Positions 8,573 through 16,654 are shown, counted from the stretch's first letter. The stretch: 40,681 bases of DNA from an uncultured Eubacteriales bacterium (GCA_900546615.1 URDJ01000028.1:1-40681); one strand, 5' to 3'. Made by a program: numbers and translations. The notes: a model not told the origin generated them from the sequence alone.

Positions 8573-9787
8573 ATGGCAAAGAGAAGCGACATACCCGAAT
8601 TTGGAATGCTCCGCGGCATAAAGGTTGTACATTCGTCAACGGTCGTCGCTGGCCCGATAGCGGCTGAACTGATGGCTGAGATGGGTGCGGACGTCATTTG
8701 GATAGAGAGCACCAAGTCTTTCGACACCAACCGCGGCAAGGGCGGCATGGGCGCAGAGTGCGACCGCAAAAACATGCGCAATATCTCTTTCGACATCCCG
8801 TCCCCCGAGGGCCGCGAGATACTCAAGGGCCTTCTCTCCGATGCTGATGTGTTCATCGAGTCCTCCAAGGGCGGCACCTACGCCAAGTGGGGTCTCACCG
8901 ACGAAGTGCTGTGGTCCTGGAACCCGCGCCTTGTAATAGCCCACTTCTCCGGTTACGGCCAGAGCGGAGATCCTGATTATGTCAACCGCGGCTGCTACGA
9001 CCCGGTCTGCCAGGCATTTTCCTGCTACATGTACATGCAGGGCTTTGCGGACCGCGAGCCGCTGCCGGGCCGTGAGATCCCGACTGACTATCTTGCCGGC
9101 CTGAGCGGGCTTGCCAATATCATCGCGGCCGTACGCTGGGCCGAGAAGACGGGCAAGGGCGAGAGCTTTGACATAGCCCAGTACGAGATGGCCATCCGTT
9201 TCCAGAACCAGAGGCCTATGGACTGGTTCAATCGCGGCGTTCCCACCGGGCCGGTCGGCGCTCACAACGACGTGACTGCGGCATGGGGCACGTTCAGGTG
9301 CAAGGACGGCAACTATGTGTACCTGATGTTCCTCGGCGCGGGCGTCATGAAGAAGGGCCTGAAGCTGTTCGGCTACGAGTTCGGGGTCGATCCGTTCCCG
9401 GCAACTCAGAATTTTGCGAAGGTCGGCACGCCGGGCGGTGACATCCTCGAGGCGAAGGTGAAAGAGCTCTGCGACACTCACGACGCAGAGGAGGTTGAGA
9501 GCATACTCTGCGGCATAGGGGTGCCCTGCAGCCGTGTCATGACCTACGAGATGGCGGAGCGCCACCCGCACTATATAGCCCGCAACACAATCACCGAGTG
9601 GGATGCCGTGGACGGCCGCAAGCTGCGAGGTGTCGCGCTTGTGCCGAAGGTTGCGAACAACCCCGGCCAGATCTGGCGCGGCTGCCCGACCACCGGCATG
9701 GATAACGAGGATATCCTCGGCGAGCTTGGATTTGATGACGCCAAGATAGCCGAGCTCTATGAAAAGGGCGTAATCCGCAAGGTGTAA
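8573..9787 (+). CDS. Class III CoA-transferase, CaiB/BaiF family
   Basis: A 404-residue protein that moves CoA between carboxylates, so that the reduced product passes its CoA to the incoming substrate. Likeness to CaiB runs end to end: GADVIWIES, ADVFIESSKG, WNPRLVIAHFSGYGQ, TGKGESFDIAQYE and NNPGQIWRGCPTTGMD. Asp172 in PTDYLAGLSG aligns with the acyl-anhydride-forming Asp169 of CaiB. Start ATG 8573 has a CGAGGTGA ribosome site. It ends the plus-strand operon and is followed by a bidirectional terminator. Together with CaiA-like, EtfAB and ligase genes it suggests a cai-type reductive pathway. Confidence 0.9.
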   Translation: MAKRSDIPEFGMLRGIKVVHSSTVVAGPIAAELMAEMGADVIWIESTKSFDTNRGKGGMGAECDRKNMRNISFDIPSPEGREILKGLLSDADVFIESSKGGTYAKWGLTDEVLWSWNPRLVIAHFSGYGQSGDPDYVNRGCYDPVCQAFSCYMYMQGFADREPLPGREIPTDYLAGLSGLANIIAAVRWAEKTGKGESFDIAQYEMAIRFQNQRPMDWFNRGVPTGPVGAHNDVTAAWGTFRCKDGNYVYLMFLGAGVMKKGLKLFGYEFGVDPFPATQNFAKVGTPGGDILEAKVKELCDTHDAEEVESILCGIGVPCSRVMTYEMAERHPHYIARNTITEWDAVDGRKLRGVALVPKVANNPGQIWRGCPTTGMDNEDILGELGFDDAKIAELYEKGVIRKV

Positions 9788-9810
9788 AGAAAAGATAAGG
9801 ATACAGAAAA

Positions 9811-9850
9811 GCCCCTCGGCACGGAACGCTCCGGGCCGGGGGGCCGTTTT
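9811..9850. terminator. Bidirectional terminator between the CoA-transferase gene and rpoN
   Basis: A hairpin of about 14 base pairs (arms 9811-9824 and 9831-9844, GCCCC...GGGGC, two mismatches) is followed on the plus strand by TTTT. On the minus strand it is followed by TTTTCTGTATCC. It serves the converging genes on either side. Confidence 0.75.
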
Positions 9851-9870
9851 GTTCACCTGAAGGTATGCGT

Positions 9871-11175
9871 TTATCTTTTGCGTCTTGCGGAGGCAGGGGG
9901 GATGATGGCTTCCTCTCGGTATTTGGCGACGGTGCGGCGGGAGATGTCGTAGCCCTGTTTGGCGAGGGCTTCGCTCAGCTCGCGGTCGCTGAGCGGGTGG
10001 GCAGGGTCTTCGCTTGCTATAAGCTCGCGCATCTTTGCAAGGATGCCGGCTCCGGTGCCGCCGCCCGTGACCTCCGCTGCAAAAAACTTCGACAGCGGGT
10101 ACACTCCCCAGCGGCAGGCAAGGTATTTCCCCCTGACCGCCCTCGACACCGTCGACGGGTGCACGCCCAGCATGTCCGCCAGCTCCGTCATCGTCAGCGG
10201 CAGCAGCTCGGACACCCCGTCGCGGAAAAACGCGCTCTGGCGCTCCACCACCGCGCCCGTGCAGCTCAGCAGCATGCTCCGCCTGCGCTCGACGCAATAT
10301 ATCGCCCAGTTCGCCTGCTGCAATTTTGCGCTGAAATACTCGCGCTCCTCGTCGCTCAGCTCTGGCCGCTCAGCCATCGCCGCGTAGTACGAGTCCACCC
10401 CGTAGGTCGCAACATATTTGTCGGCGGCCGATATTTCAAAGCCGTCCTCGGTTTCCGCAACCTCCACGTCCGGCAGCACATAGCTCGGCGCCTCATCCCC
10501 GGCAAAGCCGTTGGACGGCCTGGGTTCCAGGGAGGCAATGAGCTTCTTCGCCGTTTCCACATTCGACCGGCCGACGCCAAGCTCATTTGCAATATAGTTG
10601 AGCTGCCCGCGAGCGAGCCGCTCCAGCTGGCTGCGGCATATCTCATATGCCAGCTCGTCCTCACAGCCGCGTCGCCTGAGTTGTATGCACAGGCATTCCG
10701 AGAGGCTCCGTGCGCCTACGCCCGCCGGTTCCAGCGACTGAAAGACCTTGACCGCGTCCTCATACCGCTCCCACGAGCCGCCGAACACTGCAAGGTCGCC
10801 GCAGTCCTCCGGCAGATATCCGCGCTCGTCCATCTCGCCGGAAAGATACAGCAGCTCGCGCCGCATCAGCTCCGGCACGCGCATGGACAGTATCTGCTCA
10901 CGCACAGAGTGCCTGAGCGTATCGTGCCTGTTGTCCGCGGCAAGCTCGTCCCGGAACCCGCCATCGGATGGCTCCTTTGACCTGTAGCCCGTGAATCTTT
11001 GACGCATGGGCGTGTAGATGAGTGCCGGCGGGGTCTCCTCGAGCAGCGGATTCTCAAGCGCCAGCTCGCGCAGATATGCCCCCAGTTCCTGCGTGCTCAT
11101 CTGCAAAAACTTCATTGAGAGCTGCATATTCTGGCCCAGCACCTGCCGGGTCTCGTTGCGCAGGGTGATCCTCAC
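9871..11175 (-). CDS. rpoN: RNA polymerase sigma-54 factor (RpoN)
   Basis: A 434-residue sigma-54. Region I is at the N-terminus (GQNMQLSMKFLQMSTQEL then ENPLLEE), the core-binding region follows, and the DNA-binding part ends with a helix-turn-helix (MLGVHPSTVSRAVRGKY) and the RpoN box ISRRTVAKYRE. It recognises -24/-12 promoters and needs an ATPase activator, which is encoded at 3609-5549. The GTG at 11175 has a GGAGGTG site. An ATG at 11202 in the same frame has none, and a TAAAAT -10-like box at 11206-11201 would place the transcript start after it. Having rpoN next to a sigma-54 regulon suggests this factor mainly serves the local pathway. Confidence 0.93.
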   Translation of the reverse strand: MRITLRNETRQVLGQNMQLSMKFLQMSTQELGAYLRELALENPLLEETPPALIYTPMRQRFTGYRSKEPSDGGFRDELAADNRHDTLRHSVREQILSMRVPELMRRELLYLSGEMDERGYLPEDCGDLAVFGGSWERYEDAVKVFQSLEPAGVGARSLSECLCIQLRRRGCEDELAYEICRSQLERLARGQLNYIANELGVGRSNVETAKKLIASLEPRPSNGFAGDEAPSYVLPDVEVAETEDGFEISAADKYVATYGVDSYYAAMAERPELSDEEREYFSAKLQQANWAIYCVERRRSMLLSCTGAVVERQSAFFRDGVSELLPLTMTELADMLGVHPSTVSRAVRGKYLACRWGVYPLSKFFAAEVTGGGTGAGILAKMRELIASEDPAHPLSDRELSEALAKQGYDISRRTVAKYREEAIIPPASARRKR

Positions 11176-11265
11176 GTCCGACACCTCCGAATACCCCGAC
11201 ATTTTACCACAGGATTCGCCGTATTTCCACAGACCCGGCCACTTTCAGCGATACGCACAAAAAGT

Positions 11266-11281
11266 TGGCACGAAATTTGCT
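11266..11281 (+). promoter_or_regulatory. Orphan sigma-54 promoter (-24/-12) pointing away from rpoN
   Basis: TGGCAC-GAAAT-TTGCT matches the consensus as well as the two operon promoters do. It points to the right, where no plus-strand gene follows: the predicted start near 11292 is only a few bases before a 17-base-pair terminator hairpin, and beyond that lie genes on the opposite strand. It may make a tiny RNA or an antisense transcript. Confidence 0.65.
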
Positions 11282-11298
11282 GGTACGTCCTGCCAGGG

Positions 11299-11337
11299 AA
11301 AAAAGCTCCGCCGCTCACAGGAGCGGCGGAGCTTTTT
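11299..11337. terminator. Strong bidirectional terminator after the thioesterase gene
   Basis: A perfect 17-base-pair hairpin: AAAAAGCTCCGCCGCTC, loop ACAG, then the exact complement ending in TTTTT. It works on both strands. It starts 8 bases after the thioesterase stop on the minus strand and also lies directly in front of the plus-strand sigma-54 promoter at 11266. Confidence 0.92.
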
Positions 11338-11345
11338 CATTTCAT

Positions 11346-11738
11346 TTATTTATTCAGCTTTGCGAAGCATTTGGAGGTGAACTTTTCGATGTCCACTATG
11401 AACCGCTCGTGCCGGCCTTCGCCGATGAGTCCCGCCTCATCGTAGGCTTTGACTTCGAATACCAGCTTCCGGCGGTCTATCTCGACCAGCTCGCTCTCGG
11501 CCCAGGCTTTCAGGCCCACCGGTGTAGCAGAGAGGTGGGAGACATCCAGCCGCGTTCCGACAGTGTCCGTGCCCGGCTCGAGATACGGCCTGACCGACTT
11601 GAGCGCGGCCTCCTCCATGAGCGCGACCATGATGGGCGTTGCCAGCACCTCCAGCCCGCCGCTGCGAAGCGACTTCGCGGTATTTTTCTCGTCCACTATG
11701 CAGCAGGCGGTACCCTTGAGTCCAAGTTCAATTGCCAT
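11346..11738 (-). CDS. FlK-like hotdog thioesterase
   Basis: A 130-residue single hotdog-fold protein related to fluoroacetyl-CoA thioesterase FlK. The catalytic triad is conserved with constant offset: Thr34 (VLATPIM), Glu42 (VALMEEA) and His68 (DVSHLSATP) match FlK Thr42, Glu50 and His76; the tail has GEGRHERF and IEKF. It would hydrolyse a small acyl-CoA in the cytosol. FlK-like proteins in gut Clostridia are common and do not imply fluoroacetate. It follows hexokinase by 25 bases, so the two appear to be an operon that ends at the 17-base-pair hairpin. Substrate is unknown. Confidence 0.8.
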   Translation of the reverse strand: MAIELGLKGTACCIVDEKNTAKSLRSGGLEVLATPIMVALMEEAALKSVRPYLEPGTDTVGTRLDVSHLSATPVGLKAWAESELVEIDRRKLVFEVKAYDEAGLIGEGRHERFIVDIEKFTSKCFAKLNK

Positions 11739-11763
11739 GTGAATCCTCCGTTACTATGTAGAA

Positions 11764-13035
11764 TCAGTTGAGAAGTGCGGCAGCGGCGGAGCCGAGCATT
11801 GTGGCGTTCTCCGTCGACCAGATGACAGCGTGGCGTCCGAGCTTCCCGACAATAAAGCTTTCCATGAAACCGTCAAGCGCCTCGCGGAAGGCGCGGCTCT
11901 TTCTGATGACCGAGCCGTCTGCGCAGATGCAGGCGGGGTGCTCCGGGTCGGAACCGCGGTCCGTCAACACCAGTATCGCTGCGAGGTTCGAGCACACGCA
12001 CCTCGCCGAGCGCACAAACACCGCGTTGCAGAGCATGGACGCGGTCTCTGCGTCCTCACCTTCGAATATGTCTCCGCCGCCGCATGCCATGGCGTCCGCC
12101 TCGGCCGAGTTAAGCTCCGTGAGCGCCGCGATCTTCGCCGCGCCGGCCTCGGAGAACAGCCCCTCCTTCGCAGCGCCTCGCAGCATAAGCAGGCACAGCT
12201 CGCCCATGTACGCGCCGGAGGTCATTTTCTCGTGCCTGTATACGCCGGGGTCCCTCGTGCCCTCGTCAAGCTCCACGTCGAAGTCGCCCCTCGGCAGGCC
12301 GAGGAATGCGCCTGACTCGAGATTTATGAGCATGTTGCCGGAAAATGCCCCGTGCGGTTTCATAATCGCCTCATCGGGCAGCACGCAGCAGGTGTTCGTG
12401 CCCGTGCCGGAGATAAGCCCGACCAGCCCGTCGCAGCCCTGTTCCGCGGCATAGGCCGAGCCGGAGAGCAGTACCGCGGGCGTGTCGTTGAGCAGTACGA
12501 AGCTCTTGCCTGCTATACCGCGCCTCTCAAGCTCCGCCGCAAGGTCGGCGCAGATGAGCCTTCCTTCGAAGCCGCTCAGCTGCACCTGTTTTGTGAGGCT
12601 CAGCACGCGCCCGTCGCGCTCCGGCGTCTCCTCCGTGGGGTAGGAGAAGCAGAAGCCGACCTTGTCCGTCCTGTCGAGCAGCGGCGCGAGCCTGTCCGCT
12701 ACAAAGGAGATAAACTCGTCCCACTCGACGGCGCCGTCGGTGCCCGGCATGGAGCAGACGTTCAGCTCGTCGATGACCGCGCCCTCCGCTGTGAAGCTCA
12801 CGAGCGCGGTGCGGAAGTTTGTGCCGCCCGCGTCGATGACCGCCGTCGGCTCGTTCATGGGCAGAACGCCGTCCGCGGTGAGGTAGGTGGGTATCATCCT
12901 GATCGAGCTGGGCCGTCCGTGCAGCCCGAGTTCCATCTCGCTCAGGAAGGCGGAGGTGGTCTCGCTCAGCTCGATATGCTCCGGTTCCATGCAGTGTCTG
13001 GTAAGGAAAACGCGAACCTTGTCTGAATACAGCAT
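11764..13035 (-). CDS. Hexokinase (eukaryotic-type fold)
   Basis: A 423-residue sugar kinase of the hexokinase family. The phosphate-1 motif VIDAGGTNFRTA, the substrate loop FCFSYPTEE, the catalytic segment LLNDTPAVLLSG with its Asp, the SGTGTN loop, INLESGAFLG and EKMTSGAYMGE follow the order of eukaryotic hexokinases. It phosphorylates glucose or a similar hexose with ATP in the cytosol. The ATG at 13035 sits after GGGGTGA; a GTG 3 codons upstream is an alternative start. The gene is about the size of a single-domain hexokinase and shares its transcript with the downstream thioesterase. Confidence 0.88.
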   Translation of the reverse strand: MLYSDKVRVFLTRHCMEPEHIELSETTSAFLSEMELGLHGRPSSIRMIPTYLTADGVLPMNEPTAVIDAGGTNFRTALVSFTAEGAVIDELNVCSMPGTDGAVEWDEFISFVADRLAPLLDRTDKVGFCFSYPTEETPERDGRVLSLTKQVQLSGFEGRLICADLAAELERRGIAGKSFVLLNDTPAVLLSGSAYAAEQGCDGLVGLISGTGTNTCCVLPDEAIMKPHGAFSGNMLINLESGAFLGLPRGDFDVELDEGTRDPGVYRHEKMTSGAYMGELCLLMLRGAAKEGLFSEAGAAKIAALTELNSAEADAMACGGGDIFEGEDAETASMLCNAVFVRSARCVCSNLAAILVLTDRGSDPEHPACICADGSVIRKSRAFREALDGFMESFIVGKLGRHAVIWSTENATMLGSAAAALLN

Positions 13036-13053
13036 ATATGTCACCCCGGCACT

Positions 13054-13081
13054 GCGCCGGCACGAATCTCCGCACCGGCGC
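13054..13081. repeat. Inverted repeat between qmcA and hexokinase
   Basis: GCGCCGG (13054-13060) and CCGGCGC (13075-13081) form a 7-base inverted repeat in the 73-base gap between the qmcA stop and the hexokinase start. No T-run follows on the minus strand, so it is at best a weak terminator or leader structure. Confidence 0.35.
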
Positions 13082-13108
13082 TGTTTATCATTTAGATTCT
13101 ACCAGCCC

Positions 13109-14023
13109 TTATTCGTCCTGCTTCACAGGCTCCTTGACGGCCTCAACGATGCCCTCGGCCAGACCAGCCAGCCCCTGTATCTCGGAGGGGATGATGATCT
13201 TCGTTGCCCTGCCGTTCGCTGCGGCGGTGAAGGCCTCGAGTGCCTTGATCCTGATGACAGGATCGGTCGGCGCGGACTCGTTTATGAGCTTGATGCCCTC
13301 GGCGGTGGCTTTCTGGACGGTGAGAATGGCCTCGGCCTCGCCCTGGGCCTCGAGTATCTGCGCCTGCTTCTTTGCGTCGGCGCGGAGAATGGCGGCTTCC
13401 TTCTCGCCCTCGGCGGTAAGGATGGCGGACTTCTTCTCGCCCTCGGCCCTGAGTATCGCTTCGCGGCGCTCGCGCTCGGCCTTCATCTGCTTTTCCATCG
13501 CGTTTTGTATCTCACGCGGCGGCAGGATGTTCTTCAGCTCCACGCGGTTGACCTTGATACCCCAAGGGTCGGTCGCCTCGTCCAGAATGGCGCGCATCTT
13601 GGTGTTGATTACGTCGCGGCTCGTCAGGCACTGGTCGAGCTCCAGGTCGCCTATGATGTTCCTGAGCGTCGTAGCCGAGAGATTCTCGATGGCCACGATG
13701 GGCCGCTCGATGCCGTAGGTATAGAGCTTCGGGTCGGTTATCTGGAAATACACGACCGTGTCTATCTGCATGGTGACGTTATCCTCGGTTATGACGGGCT
13801 GCGGCGGGAAGTCCGCGACCTGCTCCTTGAGCGACACCACTTTTGCCACCCTCTCGATGAAGGGCAGCTTGAAGTGCAGCCCGACGTTCCAGGTGGTCTT
13901 GTAGGCGCCAAGCCTCTCAATTACGTATGCCTTTGCCTGCTGTACGACCCTGATGCAGCGGACGAGAATCACGATAATGATGAGCGCCACGAGACCGATA
14001 ACGATATACGGGAGATATTCCAT
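13109..14023 (-). CDS. qmcA: SPFH/stomatin-like membrane protein (QmcA family)
   Basis: A 304-residue protein with one N-terminal membrane helix (residues 5-25) and a cytoplasmic SPFH domain (VVQQAKAYVIERLGAYKTTW through VIRIKALEAF). The coiled region contains repeated AEGEKKSAIL, AEGEKEAAIL and similar units. Members form membrane-bound ring oligomers and pair with NfeD proteins, which is the case here: nfeD lies 33 bases upstream on the same strand. The ATG at 14023 has GGAGGAGG. The likely role is membrane microdomain organisation or quality control; the symbol is by family likeness. Confidence 0.88.
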   Translation of the reverse strand: MEYLPYIVIGLVALIIIVILVRCIRVVQQAKAYVIERLGAYKTTWNVGLHFKLPFIERVAKVVSLKEQVADFPPQPVITEDNVTMQIDTVVYFQITDPKLYTYGIERPIVAIENLSATTLRNIIGDLELDQCLTSRDVINTKMRAILDEATDPWGIKVNRVELKNILPPREIQNAMEKQMKAERERREAILRAEGEKKSAILTAEGEKEAAILRADAKKQAQILEAQGEAEAILTVQKATAEGIKLINESAPTDPVIRIKALEAFTAAANGRATKIIIPSEIQGLAGLAEGIVEAVKEPVKQDE

Positions 14024-14056
14024 GACGTTGCCTCCTCCTTTGACCCCAGTTATTTG

Positions 14057-14512
14057 TTAAGCCTTCTGTTCGGCTGAGACTATGAGCTTCACGCCTTCGA
14101 TGCGCAGCACCGTGACGATGGAGCCGGTTTCTACGGGCTGTCCGTCGGCCGACCTTGCGGTCCAGACCTTTCCGCCGACGGCGACCGCGCCGACGCCTTC
14201 GACGTTGTCGATAGCCTCCGTGACAAGCGCTTCCTTGCCGATGACCATGTCGGCGTTGGTTGGCTGGCTCTTTGAGTTCACGTATTTCTTAACAAGCGGG
14301 CGGGTAAAGTACAGTGTAACGAACGAGATCACAAAGAACCAGATGATCTGCAGCCATAACGGCGCGCCGAAAAGCGCCGCGATGAGCGCGGCAAGAGCGC
14401 CTATGGCAAACCAGATGCAGGTCAAACCGGCCGTGGCAGCCTCAACGATGAGGAAGATGAGCATGACGGCTACCCAGACGATGCTCATATTGTTTAAGAT
14501 GAGCTCCAACAC
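14057..14512 (-). CDS. NfeD-like membrane protein
   Basis: A 151-residue NfeD of the short type: two to three N-terminal membrane helices (IVWVAVMLIFLIVEAAT; WFAIGALAALIAALFG; IIWFFVISFVTLYF), then a soluble C-terminal OB-fold domain starting GKEALVTEAIDNVEG. NfeD partners stomatin-like proteins, and this gene precedes qmcA in the same transcript. Translation starts at a GTG (14512), chosen because of an AAAGGAGG site 9 bases upstream. Confidence 0.85.
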   Translation of the reverse strand: MLELILNNMSIVWVAVMLIFLIVEAATAGLTCIWFAIGALAALIAALFGAPLWLQIIWFFVISFVTLYFTRPLVKKYVNSKSQPTNADMVIGKEALVTEAIDNVEGVGAVAVGGKVWTARSADGQPVETGSIVTVLRIEGVKLIVSAEQKA

Positions 14513-14630
14513 AGCTTGGAACCTCCTTTCAGAGACCTCCGTCCCTCAACTCCCATTCTATCCTAAATCCTCTCTCCTGACAATAGTGATTTGCAATTAT
14601 GAATTTTTCATCAAAAAAGCGTAAATACCC

Positions 14631-14659
14631 TTTACTTTTACGAATTAGGGTTATAAAAT
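14631..14659 (+). promoter_or_regulatory. Sigma-70-type promoter of the yerC operon
   Basis: TTTACT (14631-14636) and TAAAAT (14654-14659) are spaced by 17 bases in an AT-rich stretch, about 30 bases upstream of the ATG at 14691. Confidence 0.55.
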
Positions 14660-14690
14660 ATGAAAGAGTTCTGAATGTGTGAGGTGCACT

Positions 14691-14996
14691 ATGAACAAGC
14701 AGAATAAGAAGCCCAGAAGCGATGAGATGTATAAGGCCATATTGACGCTGAAAACTGTGGATGAGTGCAAGAGGTTTTTCGACGACCTGTGCACGGTGAC
14801 GGAGCTTCAGGCGATGGAGCAGAGGTATCAGGTGGCCGTGTACCTGAGCCAGGGGATGATATATAACGACATTCTTGAGCGCACGGGCGCGTCGAGCGCC
14901 ACGATCTCGAGGGTCAACAGGAGCCTGCAGTACGGACAGGACGGCTATGCTGTCGTGTTCGAGCGGCTGAAGGCCGGGGACGGGCAGGAAGAATGA
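14691..14996 (+). CDS. TrpR-like DNA-binding protein, YerC/YecD family
   Basis: A 101-residue all-helical protein of the YerC/YecD branch of the TrpR superfamily. The DELYKAILTLKT-like start (DEMYKAILTLKTVDECKRFF), then LCTVTELQAMEQRYQVAVYL and the helix-turn-helix YNDILERTGASSATISRVNR are characteristic. It is probably a small transcription regulator; the target is unknown. The ATG at 14691 follows GTGAGGTG. Its stop overlaps the start of the methyltransferase gene (ATGA at 14993), indicating coupled translation. Confidence 0.85.
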   Translation: MNKQNKKPRSDEMYKAILTLKTVDECKRFFDDLCTVTELQAMEQRYQVAVYLSQGMIYNDILERTGASSATISRVNRSLQYGQDGYAVVFERLKAGDGQEE

Positions 14997-15721
14997 GCGC
15001 CTATGCCGCTCTCGCGGAGCATTACGACGCGCTGACGAGGGACGTGCCGTACGGAGCCTTCGCCGACTATTATGAGCGGCTGTTCAAAGAGTATTCAATA
15101 GAGGCCGGGCTGGTGCTCGACCTCTGCTGCGGCACCGGCAGCCTCGCCTGCGAGATGAGCAGGCGGGGCTTTGAGCTGATAGCGTCGGATGCCTCGGCGG
15201 ACATGCTCATGTGCGCAAGGGAGAAGGCGTGGTCGAGTGAGCTGGAGAAGATGCCGCTGTTCATAAACCAGAGCGCGCAGGAGCTGGACCTCTACGGCAC
15301 GGTGGACGCGGCGTATTCATCGCTGGACAGCCTGAGCTATGTGCCCTCCGAGGATTTACCGGAGGTGTTCAGACGCCTGCGGCTGTTCGTGAGGCCGGGC
15401 GGGCTTCTGGTGTTCGACCTGCGGACGCCGGAGTTCCTCAGAGGTATGGACGGCAGCGTATCCGTGGACGAGACTGAGGATATATACTGCGTCTGGCGCG
15501 GCAGATTCGAGGACGGCGCGCTGTACTACGGCATGGACATCTTCGCGCGCGAGGGCGGGAGCTGGAACAGATACGCTGAGGAGCACGTCGAATACCCTCA
15601 CGAGCCTGAGCGTGTGAGAGCACTGCTGGAGGCGGCGGGCTTTGAGGACGTGCGCATACGCACCGACGGCCCCATGGGCGGCCGGGACAGGGTGTATTTT
15701 ACGGCGATAAGAGGTAATTGA
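14993..15721 (+). CDS. Class I SAM-dependent methyltransferase
   Basis: A 242-residue protein with a Rossmann methyltransferase core: motif I is VLDLCCGTGSLACEM near residue 38, followed by the acidic strand IASDASADML and the motif near DAAYSSLDSLSYV. It belongs to the YqeM-type family of small-molecule or uncharacterised methyltransferases. It overlaps yerC by 4 bases and ends 1 base before hslO, so the three form one operon. The substrate cannot be told from the sequence. Confidence 0.85.
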   Translation: MSAYAALAEHYDALTRDVPYGAFADYYERLFKEYSIEAGLVLDLCCGTGSLACEMSRRGFELIASDASADMLMCAREKAWSSELEKMPLFINQSAQELDLYGTVDAAYSSLDSLSYVPSEDLPEVFRRLRLFVRPGGLLVFDLRTPEFLRGMDGSVSVDETEDIYCVWRGRFEDGALYYGMDIFAREGGSWNRYAEEHVEYPHEPERVRALLEAAGFEDVRIRTDGPMGGRDRVYFTAIRGN

Positions 15722-15722
15722 G

Positions 15723-16589
15723 ATGGACGAGATAGTAAGGGCTGTTACGAAGGACGGCTTTGTGAAGATATCTGCGGTGACGGCGCGTGGCGTGGTCGAG
15801 CGCGCGAGGGAGGTACATGGCCTCAGCCCGACAGCCTCGGCGGCCCTGGGCCGGACGCTCTGCGGAGCGTCCATGCTGGGCGAACTGATGAAGGAGGACG
15901 ACGCGTCGCTGACAATAAGGGTCAACGGTGGAGGGCCTGTGGGCAGCGTCATAGCCGTGTCGGATAACGGCGGGAATGTGCGCGGATACGTGACGGAACC
16001 GAAGGCGGATCTGCCGCTCAGGGGCGACGGGAAGCTGGATGTGGGCGGCCTCGTGGGCACGGACGGCATGCTGACGGTCAGCCGGGACATCGGGCTGAAG
16101 GAGCCGTACGTGGGCTCTACGGAGCTTGTGACGGGCGAGATCGCGGAGGATTTGGCGCAGTATATGGTGGAGAGCGAGCAGATACCTGCGGCTGTGGGCC
16201 TTGGCGTACTTGTAGATACGGACAGGACCATAAAGGCGGCGGGCGGTTTCATCGTGCAGCTTATGCCCGGCGCGCCGGAGGAGCTTATAACGACGCTGGA
16301 GGATAATATATTAGTCATGGACCAGCTGACGACGATACTGGCGGAGGACGGAGTGGACGAGGCCGTGCGACAGGTGCTGAGGGGCCTGGAATACGAGACG
16401 GTGATGCGCGTGCCGGTGGAATACCGCTGTAATTGCAGCCGCGAGAGGGTTGAGCAGGCGCTCATAAGCTGCGGAAAGCAGGAGCTGGAGGACATGGCGG
16501 CGTCCGGTGAAGACACCGAGGTGAGCTGTCAATTCTGCGACAAAATTTATCGCTTTACACCGAAAGAATTGCGCGAAATGGCGAAGTGA
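15723..16589 (+). CDS. hslO: Redox-regulated chaperone Hsp33
   Basis: A 288-residue Hsp33. The N-terminal chaperone domain begins with the AVTKDGFVKISAV segment and carries GGGPVGSVIAVSDNGG. The C-terminal zinc switch has all four cysteines, Cys236 and Cys238 (CNC) and Cys269 and Cys272 (CQFC). Oxidation releases zinc and activates holdase function in the cytosol. It is the last gene of the yerC-methyltransferase-hslO operon, and its ATG lies 1 base after the preceding stop. Confidence 0.95.
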   Translation: MDEIVRAVTKDGFVKISAVTARGVVERAREVHGLSPTASAALGRTLCGASMLGELMKEDDASLTIRVNGGGPVGSVIAVSDNGGNVRGYVTEPKADLPLRGDGKLDVGGLVGTDGMLTVSRDIGLKEPYVGSTELVTGEIAEDLAQYMVESEQIPAAVGLGVLVDTDRTIKAAGGFIVQLMPGAPEELITTLEDNILVMDQLTTILAEDGVDEAVRQVLRGLEYETVMRVPVEYRCNCSRERVEQALISCGKQELEDMAASGEDTEVSCQFCDKIYRFTPKELREMAK

Positions 16590-16608
16590 AAAAAATTTTA
16601 AAAAGATA

Positions 16609-16637
16609 TTGACAATGGAGGGGGTGTTTAGTATAAT
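16609..16637 (+). promoter_or_regulatory. Consensus sigma-70 promoter of the tRNA cluster
   Basis: A perfect TTGACA (16609-16614) and a perfect TATAAT (16632-16637) are 17 bases apart, with an A/T-rich region upstream. The first tRNA starts 17 bases after the -10 box. This strength suits stable RNA genes. Confidence 0.92.
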
Positions 16638-16654
16638 GACAAAGCCGCTTATCC

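Noticed and set aside
11176..11202. ATG at 11202 as the rpoN start
   Set aside because: It has no ribosome site and would lie upstream of the likely transcript start, while GTG 11175 has GGAGGTG at good distance.
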